Of a stretch of DNA of 24,491 nucleotides, positions 7,623 through 15,423 are shown piece by piece. The number at the start of each line of letters is the position of its first letter. The stretch's first letter is position 1. Source of the stretch: Thiohalobacter sp. (GTDB lineage: Bacteria; Pseudomonadota; Gammaproteobacteria; DSM-19610); NCBI GenBank assembly GCA_027010005.1, contig JALVCM010000397.1, positions 1-24,491 on the forward strand. Reading direction: 5' to 3'. Below the pieces are notes generated by a model. That model made no database searches, was not told the DNA's origin, and worked only from the letters and a program-made list of their open reading frames with translations. The translations under genes were made by a program, and so were the position numbers.

Positions 7623-8086
7623 GGTGTCACCGTCACAAAACCGGTCAGCGGCTGAAGCTGCACGGTTGCCGTTGCACTTTCACCGCTGAGCGTCCAGCTC
7701 CGGCTCGTTGCCAGCAGACCGGTCCCGTTGAGAGGCCGGCCAAGGGAATCAAACACCTGGTCCGGTCCGCTCAGGGTGACGCCATTGTCCAGAACAAAGT
7801 TCTGTACCTGGTTGGTATAGTCGGATACCGCAGTCGTGCCATCCGTGATGGCATAGCTGTTGGCCGACTGGACATCGAGCGTCAGCGCCACGCCACGCGC
7901 CATGGCCATGGCCTGTGCGTGCCTCAGGCTGCGCGCCAGCAAGTCGGCCTGAGCCGCGAGTGACTGGTCCCCGGGTGCCCAGCGCAACATGATCCCGCTA
8001 CCCACAATGCCGAGTATCAACAACACCGAGACCAGCTCGATGAGGGTGAATCCGCGATAATGGTTTCTGCTTGAGTTGACATCCAT
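7619..8086 (-). CDS. mshC: MSHA minor pilin MshC (GspH-like)
   Basis: Type IV prepilin of 155 residues with site HYRG followed by FTLIELVSVLLILGIVGSGI, Glu5 present. The following LAAQADLLARSLRHAQAMAMARGVALTLDVQ segment is the GspH/FimT-like signature, and the rest is beta-rich with a conserved-looking LSGPDQVFDSLGRPL stretch. It stands directly after the terminator that follows mshA, so its expression depends on read-through or an unseen promoter. GGAA about eight bases before ATG 8086 is a modest ribosome site. The stop overlaps mshD. Confidence 0.88.
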   Translation of the reverse strand: MDVNSSRNHYRGFTLIELVSVLLILGIVGSGIMLRWAPGDQSLAAQADLLARSLRHAQAMAMARGVALTLDVQSANSYAITDGTTAVSDYTNQVQNFVLDNGVTLSGPDQVFDSLGRPLNGTGLLATSRSWTLSGESATATVQLQPLTGFVTVTP

Positions 8087-8103
8087 GGCGTCGGTTCCAG
8101 TCC

Positions 8104-8134
8104 AAAAAAAAGGGTGGGCACCAGCCCACCCTTT
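8104..8134 (-). terminator. Intrinsic terminator between mshA and mshC
   Basis: On the minus strand AAAGGGTGGGC, loop TGGT, GCCCACCCTTT form a perfect 11-bp stem followed by a run of T residues (eight A on the plus strand at 8104-8111). It lies 28 bases past the mshA stop. It should stop most transcripts after the major pilin gene, leaving a lower level for the minor pilins. Confidence 0.92.
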
Positions 8135-8162
8135 CCGTTTTGCTCCGGAGGGGGAGCTGGAA

Positions 8163-8531
8163 CTAGTTAATGGTTCCGATACAACCGACAGTATCCGTTA
8201 CGGCAGCGGTTGCTGCGGTGCAGGTGGTGTCGGTGAAGGTTGTCACGGTGTAGTTTGTGCCATTGATAACAACCTGGATGCCAGTCGGGACAGCCGAGAT
8301 ATTCGGGCCGCCAACATAGGTTGCGAGTTCTGTAACCGTTGGCAGACGACGCAGATCTGCGATCGACATGGCATGGCCGGAACGTACGCCCGCCAGTGAG
8401 CCATTTTGAGCGGCAGTCAGCGCCTGGCCGGAAACGTCAACAAAGCGCGGTACCGCCATTGCGCCCAGTAGCGCCAGAATAACCAGTACAGCAACCAGCT
8501 CAATTAAAGTAAAACCTGCTTGTTTCTTCAT
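8163..8531 (-). CDS. mshA: MSHA major pilin MshA
   Basis: Major type IV pilin of 122 residues. The short leader MKKQAG is cut before FTLIELVAVLVILALLGAMAVPRFVDV, with Glu5 of the mature protein present; this is the classical type IVa N-terminal helix. The GSLAGVRSGHAMSIADLR segment resembles MshA pilins, and Cys104 and Cys117 can form the C-terminal disulfide loop. The gene has the best ribosome site of the locus (AGGAGA at 8539-8544, seven bases before ATG), its own long upstream region, and a strong terminator behind it, as expected for an abundant subunit. Only one such pilin gene is present; no separate mshB copy was found. Confidence 0.95.
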   Translation of the reverse strand: MKKQAGFTLIELVAVLVILALLGAMAVPRFVDVSGQALTAAQNGSLAGVRSGHAMSIADLRRLPTVTELATYVGGPNISAVPTGIQVVINGTNYTVTTFTDTTCTAATAAVTDTVGCIGTIN

Positions 8532-8645
8532 CCTGTATTCTCCTGAAAAGGCGTGTGCCCGCGTATACTGTTGTTGTTATCGTCAAGCCCTTGTCAGTAC
8601 TTTAGAAAAATTTGTGGTTATGCCCCAAAAAGCCATAAAGAGATG

Positions 8646-8716
8646 AGAATATAGCAGGTCATGTTATATCTTATTGTTATATATAGAATATATTTCTTGC
8701 ACAAAGAATATATTCT
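8646..8716. promoter_or_regulatory. Phased AGAATATA repeats in the mshA upstream region
   Basis: The 254-base gap 8532-8785 between mshG and mshA is AT-rich. It holds AGAATATA at 8646-8653 and AGAATATATT at 8685-8694 and 8705-8714. The starts are 39 and 20 bases apart, roughly whole helical turns. The two 10-mers are nearly self-complementary (AGAATATATTCT at 8705-8716 is a 12-bp palindrome). TGTTATAT is also repeated at 8662 and 8675. This fits an operator array or a bent upstream element for mshA. I saw no convincing sigma-70 or sigma-54 promoter in the gap. Confidence 0.4.
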
Positions 8717-8785
8717 GTGCTCTGCCAGACAGGTTAATGAGCTGGAGCTAAAAATGTTAGTGACCAATATCACAAAACGGGGTTT

Positions 8786-10003
8786 CTAGAGCGCAACCTT
8801 GTAGAGATCCCACATCGGCAGGAAGACCCCGGCAGCGAGCAGCGCGACCAGACAGGCAAGGGCAATGGTCAGGGTCGGTTCGATCGAAGCGCTGAGTTTC
8901 TCGATGGCATAGTCCACTTCGTCATCGTAGTAATCGGAAATATCCTTCAGCAGCTCATCCGTGGTACCCGACTCTTCGCCGACTTCCAGCATTTGCAGGA
9001 CAAGGTGATCAAATATCCCGGCACCGCTTGCGGTATGGCTGATGGACTCACCGCGCTCGATACCGTCGCGCATCCCGAGGACCCGTTCCTCGATGTATTC
9101 ATTATTCAGTGCGCGCCCGACCACAGACAGGGCCGTTACAATCGGAACACCGGCATTCAGCACCAGGGCGAAAAGGCGGCTGAAGCGTGCCAGGGTTGCC
9201 TTGTACATCACCTTTCCGACCAGCGGCAGGCGCAGTTGCAGCTTGTGCCACCGGTAACGCCCGGATTCACTGTTGATATAAAAGCGGGTCCCGGCAATCA
9301 TCAATGCACCACCGAAGATAAGCAATTCCCAGTGATTGACCGTTGCATCGGACATGGTAACCAGGATACGGGTGGGCAGTGGCAGTTGCCCGCCCAGGCT
9401 GGAAAAGACCTCGGCGAAGGCAGGTATGACAAAGATGTTGATGATGGTTATCGCTACAATGATCGCGGTAATGACGAAAGACGGATAGCGTAATGCCGAC
9501 TTGACCTTTTTGCGGGTCTTGTACTCCCGATCCAGATAACTCGCCAGTTGTTTGAAAACATCATCGAGACGGCCGCTGGTTTCACCGATACGAACGAGAC
9601 TGACATAGAAGACTGAAAATACATCCGGGAACTGGGCGAGCGAAGCGGAAAGATCCCGGCCTGATTCGAGGTTCTCGATGACACCCTGTAATGTTTTGCC
9701 CAGGCTTCGGTTGCGTGCATTGACAGACAGGCCATGCAGGGCACTGAGAATGGGAACACCGGCTTTCATCAGGTTGTACATCTGGCGGCTGAACTGAATC
9801 AGGTCAACCTGTTCGATTTTTGGTGGGAAAAGATCTTTCAGATCGGTGCTGAGACCGGTGTTATCTTCTGCCACGCGGATATCAACCGGTGTCAGGCCGC
9901 TTTCGATCAGGCGGGATGCCGCAACATCAGTGCTGGATGCCTCGATGACGCCTTCAATGGCATCACCCCGGTGGCCACGGGCCTTGTACTGGAAGGCAGG
10001 CAT
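8786..10003 (-). CDS. mshG: MSHA inner-membrane platform protein MshG (PilC/GspF family)
   Basis: GspF/PilC-type polytopic protein of 405 residues that organises pilin polymerisation and couples to the ATPase MshE. The N-terminus (FQYKARGHRGDAIEGVIEASS) is standard for the family, and two GspF repeats follow: FSRQMYNLMKAGVPILSALHGL...FVSLVRIGETSGRLDDVFKQLA and FSRLFALVLNAGVPIVTALSVV...LVLQMLEVGEESGTTDELL. Hydrophobic segments include FVITAIIVAITIINIFVIPAF, LLIFGGALMIAG and the C-terminal LTIALACLVALLAAGVFLPMW. ATG 10003 was chosen over upstream starts because it gives the family's usual N-terminus and lies two bases after the mshE stop. Confidence 0.95.
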   Translation of the reverse strand: MPAFQYKARGHRGDAIEGVIEASSTDVAASRLIESGLTPVDIRVAEDNTGLSTDLKDLFPPKIEQVDLIQFSRQMYNLMKAGVPILSALHGLSVNARNRSLGKTLQGVIENLESGRDLSASLAQFPDVFSVFYVSLVRIGETSGRLDDVFKQLASYLDREYKTRKKVKSALRYPSFVITAIIVAITIINIFVIPAFAEVFSSLGGQLPLPTRILVTMSDATVNHWELLIFGGALMIAGTRFYINSESGRYRWHKLQLRLPLVGKVMYKATLARFSRLFALVLNAGVPIVTALSVVGRALNNEYIEERVLGMRDGIERGESISHTASGAGIFDHLVLQMLEVGEESGTTDELLKDISDYYDDEVDYAIEKLSASIEPTLTIALACLVALLAAGVFLPMWDLYKVAL

Positions 10004-10005
10004 GA

Positions 10006-11718
10006 TTACTGGACCGTGGCGCCGCTCAGGCGCATGACTTCCGTTATGCTGGTAATACCGGTCCGTGCGTAGTCGAGGGCATTTTCCACCAGGGTACAAT
10101 AGCCCTCCTGGGAGCGGGCACGGTCCTCGAATTCGGCCGGGTCATTGCGGCGCAACGCATCCGCCAGCGGGTAATCGATTTCAAGTAACTCATAGACGCC
10201 GATCCGGCCGTGATAGCCCGTGTGGTTACATTGGTTACAGCCGGTTCCTTCATAAAAGGTTTGTGACGCATCACTCGCAGTGGATACTTCCTTCAACCAG
10301 GCCTGCTCCCCAGGATCGAGCGGTTTTTCAGTGCTGCAGTTCTGGCAGACTTTGCGGATCAGGCGCTGTGCCAGGATGGCCTGCAGAGAGGAGGCAATGA
10401 GATAGGGTTCCAGTCCCATGTCGACAAGCCGCATGGCGGTACTGACAGCATCGTTTGTATGCAGCGTGGACAAGACGAGATGGCCCGTCAGGGCAGCGCG
10501 AAGACCGATTTCACCCGTGTCGCGGTCACGCATTTCACCGACCAGCATAATGTCCGGGTCAAGACGCAACGCGGTACGCAGGACGCGCGCAAAGCCAAGA
10601 TCGATTTTATGGTTGACCTGCACCTGGTTGATTCGTGGAAGCTGGTATTCCACAGGGTCTTCTACCGTGATAATTTTTTTCTGTGGCTTGTTGAGCTCGG
10701 AGAGTGCGGCATAGAGTGTTGTGGTTTTGCCGCTCCCGGTCGGGCCGGTGACAAGTACGAGCCCGTAGGGCCGGTGAACATGGCGACGAAAGCGACTGAG
10801 TATGTCATCCGGCATGCCCAGCTCGTCGAGTTTGCGTATGGCGCTACCATGGTCGAGCAGACGCATGACCACAGCTTCACCGGTCTGTGTCGGGATCGTG
10901 GCGAGACGAACATCGATATGCTTGTCGAGTACATGCAGCGTAAAACGACCGTCCTGGGGCAGGCGTTTTTCAGAGATATCGGCTTCGGCCATCAACTTGA
11001 GCCGGGATACCACAGCAGAGGCGATGCGTTTGTCATCCATGATCTGTTCATGCAGGATGCCGTCAATTCTGCGACGAATGCGTAATACATCTTCATCAGG
11101 CTCGATATGAATATCGGATGCCTCGGAACGAACCGCGTCCTCAAATACGGTCTGGATAAGCCGGACGACCGGGGCATCGCTCTGGCTGGTGCTGTTGGAA
11201 AGCTCGTGCAGGTCGAAGGCATTGTCCGCAATATCACGACCGACCTCGTTGGCAAGGTTACGCAGCTCATCGGCCCGCTGGTACATACGGTCAATATTCT
11301 GCAGCAGATCACTTTCCTTGACGCAGGCGATTTCGATATCGCTCTTGAGTATTCGTACCAGCTCGTCATAGGCAAAAATATCGGTTGGGTCACCCATCCC
11401 GACAAGCAGTCCTTTGGCGGTTTGCTTGAGCACCAGAGCACGGTAGCGCCGTGCGTGCGTTTCCGGTAACCGGACAACGAGATCCCTGTCCAGTTCGAAT
11501 CGTGACAGATCCACATAGGAAATATTCAGTTGTTCGGATAACAGCTGGAGCAACTGGTCTTCACCGACATAGCCGTTTTCAATCAGCACGCGACCGAGCT
11601 TGCGGCCGGTTTTTTTCTGCTCGCGCAGGGCATTTGAAAGCTGGTTCTCGGAGATTATCTTGTGCTCGACCAGCAGGTCACCGATACGCACACGTCTTAC
11701 GGGCATGGTTGCGGCCAT
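10006..11718 (-). CDS. mshE: MSHA pilus extension ATPase MshE with c-di-GMP-binding MshEN domain
   Basis: GspE/PilB-type hexameric ATPase, 570 residues, powering pilus extension. The N-terminus carries two 24-residue MshEN motifs, residues 11-34 (begins RIGDLL, ends REQ) and 40-63 (begins KLGRVL, ends SEQ), separated by five residues (KKTGR). This matches the described c-di-GMP-binding layout of Vibrio cholerae MshE, so pilus extension is probably controlled by c-di-GMP. The ATPase core has Walker A GPTGSGKTTT (Lys331), an Asp box (TVEDPVEY), Walker B (DPDIMLVGEMRD), a His box (TGHLVLSTLHTNDA) and a four-cysteine zinc site (CQNCS...CNQCN). AAGGA lies before ATG 11718; ATG 11706 is an alternative. 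The stop is followed two bases later by mshG. Confidence 0.97.
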   Translation of the reverse strand: MAATMPVRRVRIGDLLVEHKIISENQLSNALREQKKTGRKLGRVLIENGYVGEDQLLQLLSEQLNISYVDLSRFELDRDLVVRLPETHARRYRALVLKQTAKGLLVGMGDPTDIFAYDELVRILKSDIEIACVKESDLLQNIDRMYQRADELRNLANEVGRDIADNAFDLHELSNSTSQSDAPVVRLIQTVFEDAVRSEASDIHIEPDEDVLRIRRRIDGILHEQIMDDKRIASAVVSRLKLMAEADISEKRLPQDGRFTLHVLDKHIDVRLATIPTQTGEAVVMRLLDHGSAIRKLDELGMPDDILSRFRRHVHRPYGLVLVTGPTGSGKTTTLYAALSELNKPQKKIITVEDPVEYQLPRINQVQVNHKIDLGFARVLRTALRLDPDIMLVGEMRDRDTGEIGLRAALTGHLVLSTLHTNDAVSTAMRLVDMGLEPYLIASSLQAILAQRLIRKVCQNCSTEKPLDPGEQAWLKEVSTASDASQTFYEGTGCNQCNHTGYHGRIGVYELLEIDYPLADALRRNDPAEFEDRARSQEGYCTLVENALDYARTGITSITEVMRLSGATVQ

Positions 11719-11722
11719 AGTT

Positions 11723-12784
11723 CTATTCCTTTGTCTCCGAAAGGGTGGTTACACGCCCTTTAACAAAAGTTTGTAATGCATCATCCTGAAGCAGGGGTGC
11801 GGCTCTTCGGTAGGCCGCCAGGGCCTGGCCGGGCTGCTGGTTGTGTTCCAGCGTGACGCCAAGTCCCATCCACCAGATGCCTTGACCGGGTTGCCGGGCA
11901 AGTGCGGTACGGTAGCGAGAGGCCGCCAGATCAAACTGCTTTAACTGGTAGTGAAGGCTTGCGGCAAGGGCAAATGTTTCCGGACCGGCAGACTCCTGTA
12001 CGCGGTAGTCATCGAGTACATCGATTGCTAACTGGTAGTCACCGGCATCAGCCAGTAAACGCGCATAGGCCATGGTGATACCGGCATCGGCCGGGTCGAG
12101 CAGATGGCCTTCGCCAAGAAGCTGGCGTGCTTCCGTGATGCGGTTTTTCCGGTAATACAGAGTTGCCAGTTGCAGCCTTGCCTGGGTGTGGCCGGCATCG
12201 CGCTCAAGGGCGGCACGTAATACCTCCATGGCTGCTCGTAACTCACCACGTGCCAGCAGTTTTTGTGCACGGGCAAACTTGCGCTGAGACTGCTGGGCCG
12301 GTGTCAGTGGTTTTCGTACCTGAACGACTGCAATTTCCTTTACGGGAATATCGATTGGCTTTGTTGTATTGTCCTGCGAAACGGGTGCCGGGATAACATT
12401 TGGCCCGGTGATCGGTGGTGTGGTAATGAATTCAGTTTTGCTGTGAGCAGGTTGCAGTGATGTCGGTACCGGTTTTTCCTTGTGTGCGGTTGCGGGCACA
12501 ATAGCAATGCTGTCAGTTTGCTGAAGGCGGGTGGCGGGTTTTGTAACCTCACGGCGGGGCTCATGCGCAGGGTGTGTTTTTTCTGACCAGGACTGGTAGC
12601 CCAGCTGAAGAAGTATCCCGGCCAGAATGAGTGATGCCGCAACAGCACTTCGGAATAGTACGGTATTCAATTGCACGTGGTGAGGTGTGGTCAGGCCCAT
12701 ACCTTCAAGCGCAGCAACTTCCATATGGCTTGCCGGGCTGCGGCGAGCGTCAAGATCCCTCAGCATTTGATTGATCAGGCTCAT
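11723..12784 (-). CDS. mshN: MSHA biogenesis protein MshN (membrane-anchored TPR protein)
   Basis: 353 residues. MSLINQMLRDLDARR is the typical MshN start, followed by one membrane helix (about 42-62, LFRSAVAASLILAGILLQLG), a proline/threonine-rich linker (about 70-190), and tetratricopeptide repeats from about 200 to the end (for example ARGELRAAMEVLRAALERDAG and GITMAYARLLADAGDYQLAIDVL). The protein is probably anchored in the inner membrane with the TPR part in the periplasm, where it would contact the secretin or pilotin-like parts. The start overlaps the mshM stop (ATGA, 12781-12784), which decided the start; longer readings upstream lie inside mshM. Its stop is four bases before mshE. 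Confidence 0.9.
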   Translation of the reverse strand: MSLINQMLRDLDARRSPASHMEVAALEGMGLTTPHHVQLNTVLFRSAVAASLILAGILLQLGYQSWSEKTHPAHEPRREVTKPATRLQQTDSIAIVPATAHKEKPVPTSLQPAHSKTEFITTPPITGPNVIPAPVSQDNTTKPIDIPVKEIAVVQVRKPLTPAQQSQRKFARAQKLLARGELRAAMEVLRAALERDAGHTQARLQLATLYYRKNRITEARQLLGEGHLLDPADAGITMAYARLLADAGDYQLAIDVLDDYRVQESAGPETFALAASLHYQLKQFDLAASRYRTALARQPGQGIWWMGLGVTLEHNQQPGQALAAYRRAAPLLQDDALQTFVKGRVTTLSETKE

Positions 12785-13683
12785 AATCCGTAGGCATACA
12801 GCAGGCTGGCACTGGTCAGGGCGAGTAATCCGGCAAAACCGGAAGCCAGTGTAATCCATCGAGGTCCTGGTTTTCGGGTGTCTTCGGTATCTTTTGCGGC
12901 AAGGCGAATGTGTCTGGCTGTAATGCCTGTATGCCCGGCGCCATAGGCAGACATCAGTGCCTTGTGACATAGCAGGTTTACCAGTCGCGGAATTCCGCGA
13001 CTGCAGCGGTGCAGTTGTTTAAGTGCAGCTGGTTTGAACAATGCGCTCTGCCGGTTACCCGCTACGCGCAAACGATGATAGACATATTTGCCGAGCATCT
13101 GACGATCCAGGGAACCCAGCCGGTAGGAGAAGGCAATACGCTGCCGGAGCTGACGTAATTTATTCTGCGCAAGCCGCTGGTCCAGTTCCGGTTGGCCAAA
13201 CAGCACCACTTGCATCAACTTGTGTTTTTCGGTTTCCAGGTTCGTCAGCAGGCGTAACGCTTCAAGCGTATCATCCGGCATGGACTGGGTTTCATCGAGC
13301 AGTAATACAACCTGTTTTCCCGCTGCAGCGTATTCAACAAGCTTGTCTGTGATAAGCCCCAGCAGCCGGTGCTGTCCAATGTTACGGGCAAATTTGATAC
13401 CCAGTTCCTCTGCAAGCGCCATGCGTAGTGCGACAGGATTCAGAAAGGGGTTGGGAATATAGGCCGTGATATAATTGTCATCGAGCAGGCCAAGCAGCTT
13501 GCGGCAGAGCAGGGTTTTCCCGGTACCGACCTCGCCGGTTACCTTGATAAAGCCTTCGCCACCCTGCAGGGCGACCTGCAGCACATTCAGGGCTTCACGA
13601 TGATCGCCACAGTCAAAAAAGAACTCCGTATCAGGCGTCAGCGTGAAGGGCGGTTCCTTCAGTCCAAAGTATTCGAGATACAT
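12781..13683 (-). CDS. mshM: MSHA biogenesis ATPase MshM (ExeA-like AAA protein)
   Basis: 300-residue ATPase of the ExeA/GspA family. The N-terminus MYLEYFGLKEPPFTLTPD is the family signature. Walker A is GEVGTGKT (50-57, after VT), Walker B VVLLLDE (Asp130-Glu131), and sensor-like residues follow (VVLFGQPELDQRL, RQRIAFSYRL). One membrane segment ends the protein (about 276-298). ExeA homologues help secretin assembly through the peptidoglycan; here the peptidoglycan-binding domain is absent, as usual in MshM. It lies 19 bases after mshL and overlaps mshN. Confidence 0.93.
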   Translation of the reverse strand: MYLEYFGLKEPPFTLTPDTEFFFDCGDHREALNVLQVALQGGEGFIKVTGEVGTGKTLLCRKLLGLLDDNYITAYIPNPFLNPVALRMALAEELGIKFARNIGQHRLLGLITDKLVEYAAAGKQVVLLLDETQSMPDDTLEALRLLTNLETEKHKLMQVVLFGQPELDQRLAQNKLRQLRQRIAFSYRLGSLDRQMLGKYVYHRLRVAGNRQSALFKPAALKQLHRCSRGIPRLVNLLCHKALMSAYGAGHTGITARHIRLAAKDTEDTRKPGPRWITLASGFAGLLALTSASLLYAYGL

Positions 13684-13702
13684 GGCTGCGTTACCTCATT
13701 CC

Positions 13703-15421
13703 TCAGGGAAGATCCGGGTGGCTTATTTTCCCGAAGCGGGTACCGGCACGCCGGATTTCCGCAGACCAGGTGGCGTCGTTACTGACAATAACCGGGCGTA
13801 ACAGGATAACCAGCTCGGTTTTGCGTGATACCTTGCGGGTGTGACGGAATGCATTTCCAACCATGGGCAGGTCACCGAAGAATGGCGTGGATGTGACCGT
13901 ATCCCTGGCAACGTCCTGCATCAGCCCGCCAATAACGACAACCTGGCCATTACGCGCACGAACAATCGTGTCTGATTCCCGTATTGAACTGGTAGCAAGT
14001 GGCAATGAGAAGGTCGTGGAGCTTGATATGCTGATGCGCTTGGGGTCTTCTGTCACCTCGCTGATGGCGGGATGGACATGAAGCGTTATGTTCCCGTCCT
14101 CATCGATTTGTGGTGTTACATCCAGCGCTACACCGGAAAAGAAAGGCGTCAGTGTTACATCGGCCGACTGGTTGGACACGCTGTTTGCCACATCGGTCTG
14201 AAGGTCCAGGTCGGTGACAAAGTATTCATCTGTGCCGACCTTGATGATGGCTTTCTGGTTATTCACCGTGGAGACGCGCGGGCTGGAAAGTACCTGTACA
14301 TCACCCTGTGTTTTCAGTAATTCCAGCAAGGCATCAAAGTCACCAATATGTGCATTGAGGTTGAATACGCTACTCAGCGCCGATGCGTCTGCATTAATGA
14401 TATTGTTCTGCGGGCTGGCGAGTCCGGTACCGAATACGCCAGCGGTCAGTTCACGGCTGGTTCCCTGTATATCAATAAATGATGTCCAGTTGACACCGGC
14501 CTGGAAGGCATCATTGAGTTGAACCTCGACAATCTTTGCTTCAATGATCACCTGCCGGTTTACAGAGCGTTGCAGTGAGTCCAGGTACTGCTCGACATCC
14601 ATCAGCTCGCGTGGCATGGCGCGTACCAGTACTGTGCCTGACAGTGGGTCGGTAATTATCTTGCGGCCATCTTCTTCGCCAATAAGGGTTTTCAGTGACT
14701 TCTCAAGCGTATCCCAGAAATCAGAATCAGTTTGTGTCGAGACCTGTGCGCCGGAGAAGCTGCGCTGGTTGGCGCTGCTGGAACCGCCGGTACCGGGGTT
14801 TGCGAAACCGCCTGCGGCAGATCCGGATCCGGACGAGCCAAGTGAACCGGTCCTGCCTGGTATCAGGTTGGTTGGTGGTGGCGCCTGTGTGACCTGGCCT
14901 GAACTGATGCGGGTACGTGAACTGCCCTTGCGTTTCAGGTCCAGGTAATTGACCTTGAATACCTGTGAGCGGATACGTGCCGGAAATATCTGGTATACCC
15001 CGTGGCTGTGACGGAACTCATAACCGTACACATCTCGAACTGTTGCCAGGACTTCATCGGTGGTGACATCTTTAAGGTCAAGCGTGAGCGTACCGGATAC
15101 TGCCGGGTGTACGACCATGTTATCCGTCGTGCCCTGTACAAGGCTCATGAAGAACTCGCGTGCAGGAACGTTATTGACCGATACATCGTAGGTCGGTACA
15201 CGCGGTTTGAGTGTGCCCAGTGCCACGCCTGCCTGTGGGCGTAACGCGTTCTGCACGGCGAGAGGGGGTTCCTGGGGTGCTGCCGGGTGTGGTGTGTTCG
15301 CTTCTTCAAGCGCCTGCTTGATGGCTGGCAGGGTCGAGCCGGGCCGGCTGGGCATCTGCTGGCATGCGCTCAACAGAAAAGCGGTTGCCAGAACGAGGGT
15401 AAGTATTTTTGCTTGTTTCAT
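13703..15421 (-). CDS. mshL: MSHA outer-membrane secretin MshL
   Basis: Secretin of 572 residues that forms the outer-membrane pore for the pilus. It begins as a lipoprotein: signal peptide with lipobox LLSAC, lipidated Cys20. An STN/N0-type domain follows (VSVNNVPAREFFMSLVQGT to HGVYQIFPA), then a Gly/Ser-rich linker (near 185-230), an N1-like domain (DPLSGTVLVRAMPRELMDVEQYLDSL), and the secretin barrel (RQVIIEAKIVEVQLNDAFQAGVNW, SSPRVSTVNNQKAIIKVGTDEYF, VALDVTPQIDEDGNITLHVHP, GQVVVIGGLMQ). ATG 15421 is preferred because AAGG lies eight bases before it; a GTG at 15427, overlapping the mshK stop, is too close to that site. Confidence 0.95.
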   Translation of the reverse strand: MKQAKILTLVLATAFLLSACQQMPSRPGSTLPAIKQALEEANTPHPAAPQEPPLAVQNALRPQAGVALGTLKPRVPTYDVSVNNVPAREFFMSLVQGTTDNMVVHPAVSGTLTLDLKDVTTDEVLATVRDVYGYEFRHSHGVYQIFPARIRSQVFKVNYLDLKRKGSSRTRISSGQVTQAPPPTNLIPGRTGSLGSSGSGSAAGGFANPGTGGSSSANQRSFSGAQVSTQTDSDFWDTLEKSLKTLIGEEDGRKIITDPLSGTVLVRAMPRELMDVEQYLDSLQRSVNRQVIIEAKIVEVQLNDAFQAGVNWTSFIDIQGTSRELTAGVFGTGLASPQNNIINADASALSSVFNLNAHIGDFDALLELLKTQGDVQVLSSPRVSTVNNQKAIIKVGTDEYFVTDLDLQTDVANSVSNQSADVTLTPFFSGVALDVTPQIDEDGNITLHVHPAISEVTEDPKRISISSSTTFSLPLATSSIRESDTIVRARNGQVVVIGGLMQDVARDTVTSTPFFGDLPMVGNAFRHTRKVSRKTELVILLRPVIVSNDATWSAEIRRAGTRFGKISHPDLP

Positions 15422-15423
15422 AG

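Noticed and set aside
8555..8605. TTGACG and TATACG in the mshA leader as a sigma-70 promoter
   Set aside because: The two hexamers are only 13 bases apart, too close for a normal promoter, and no alternative pair with 16-18 bases was found.
14760..14880. Gly/Ser-rich stretch of MshL as a foreign insertion
   Set aside because: Low-complexity linkers between the N-terminal and secretin domains are common in this family, and both flanking domains are intact.
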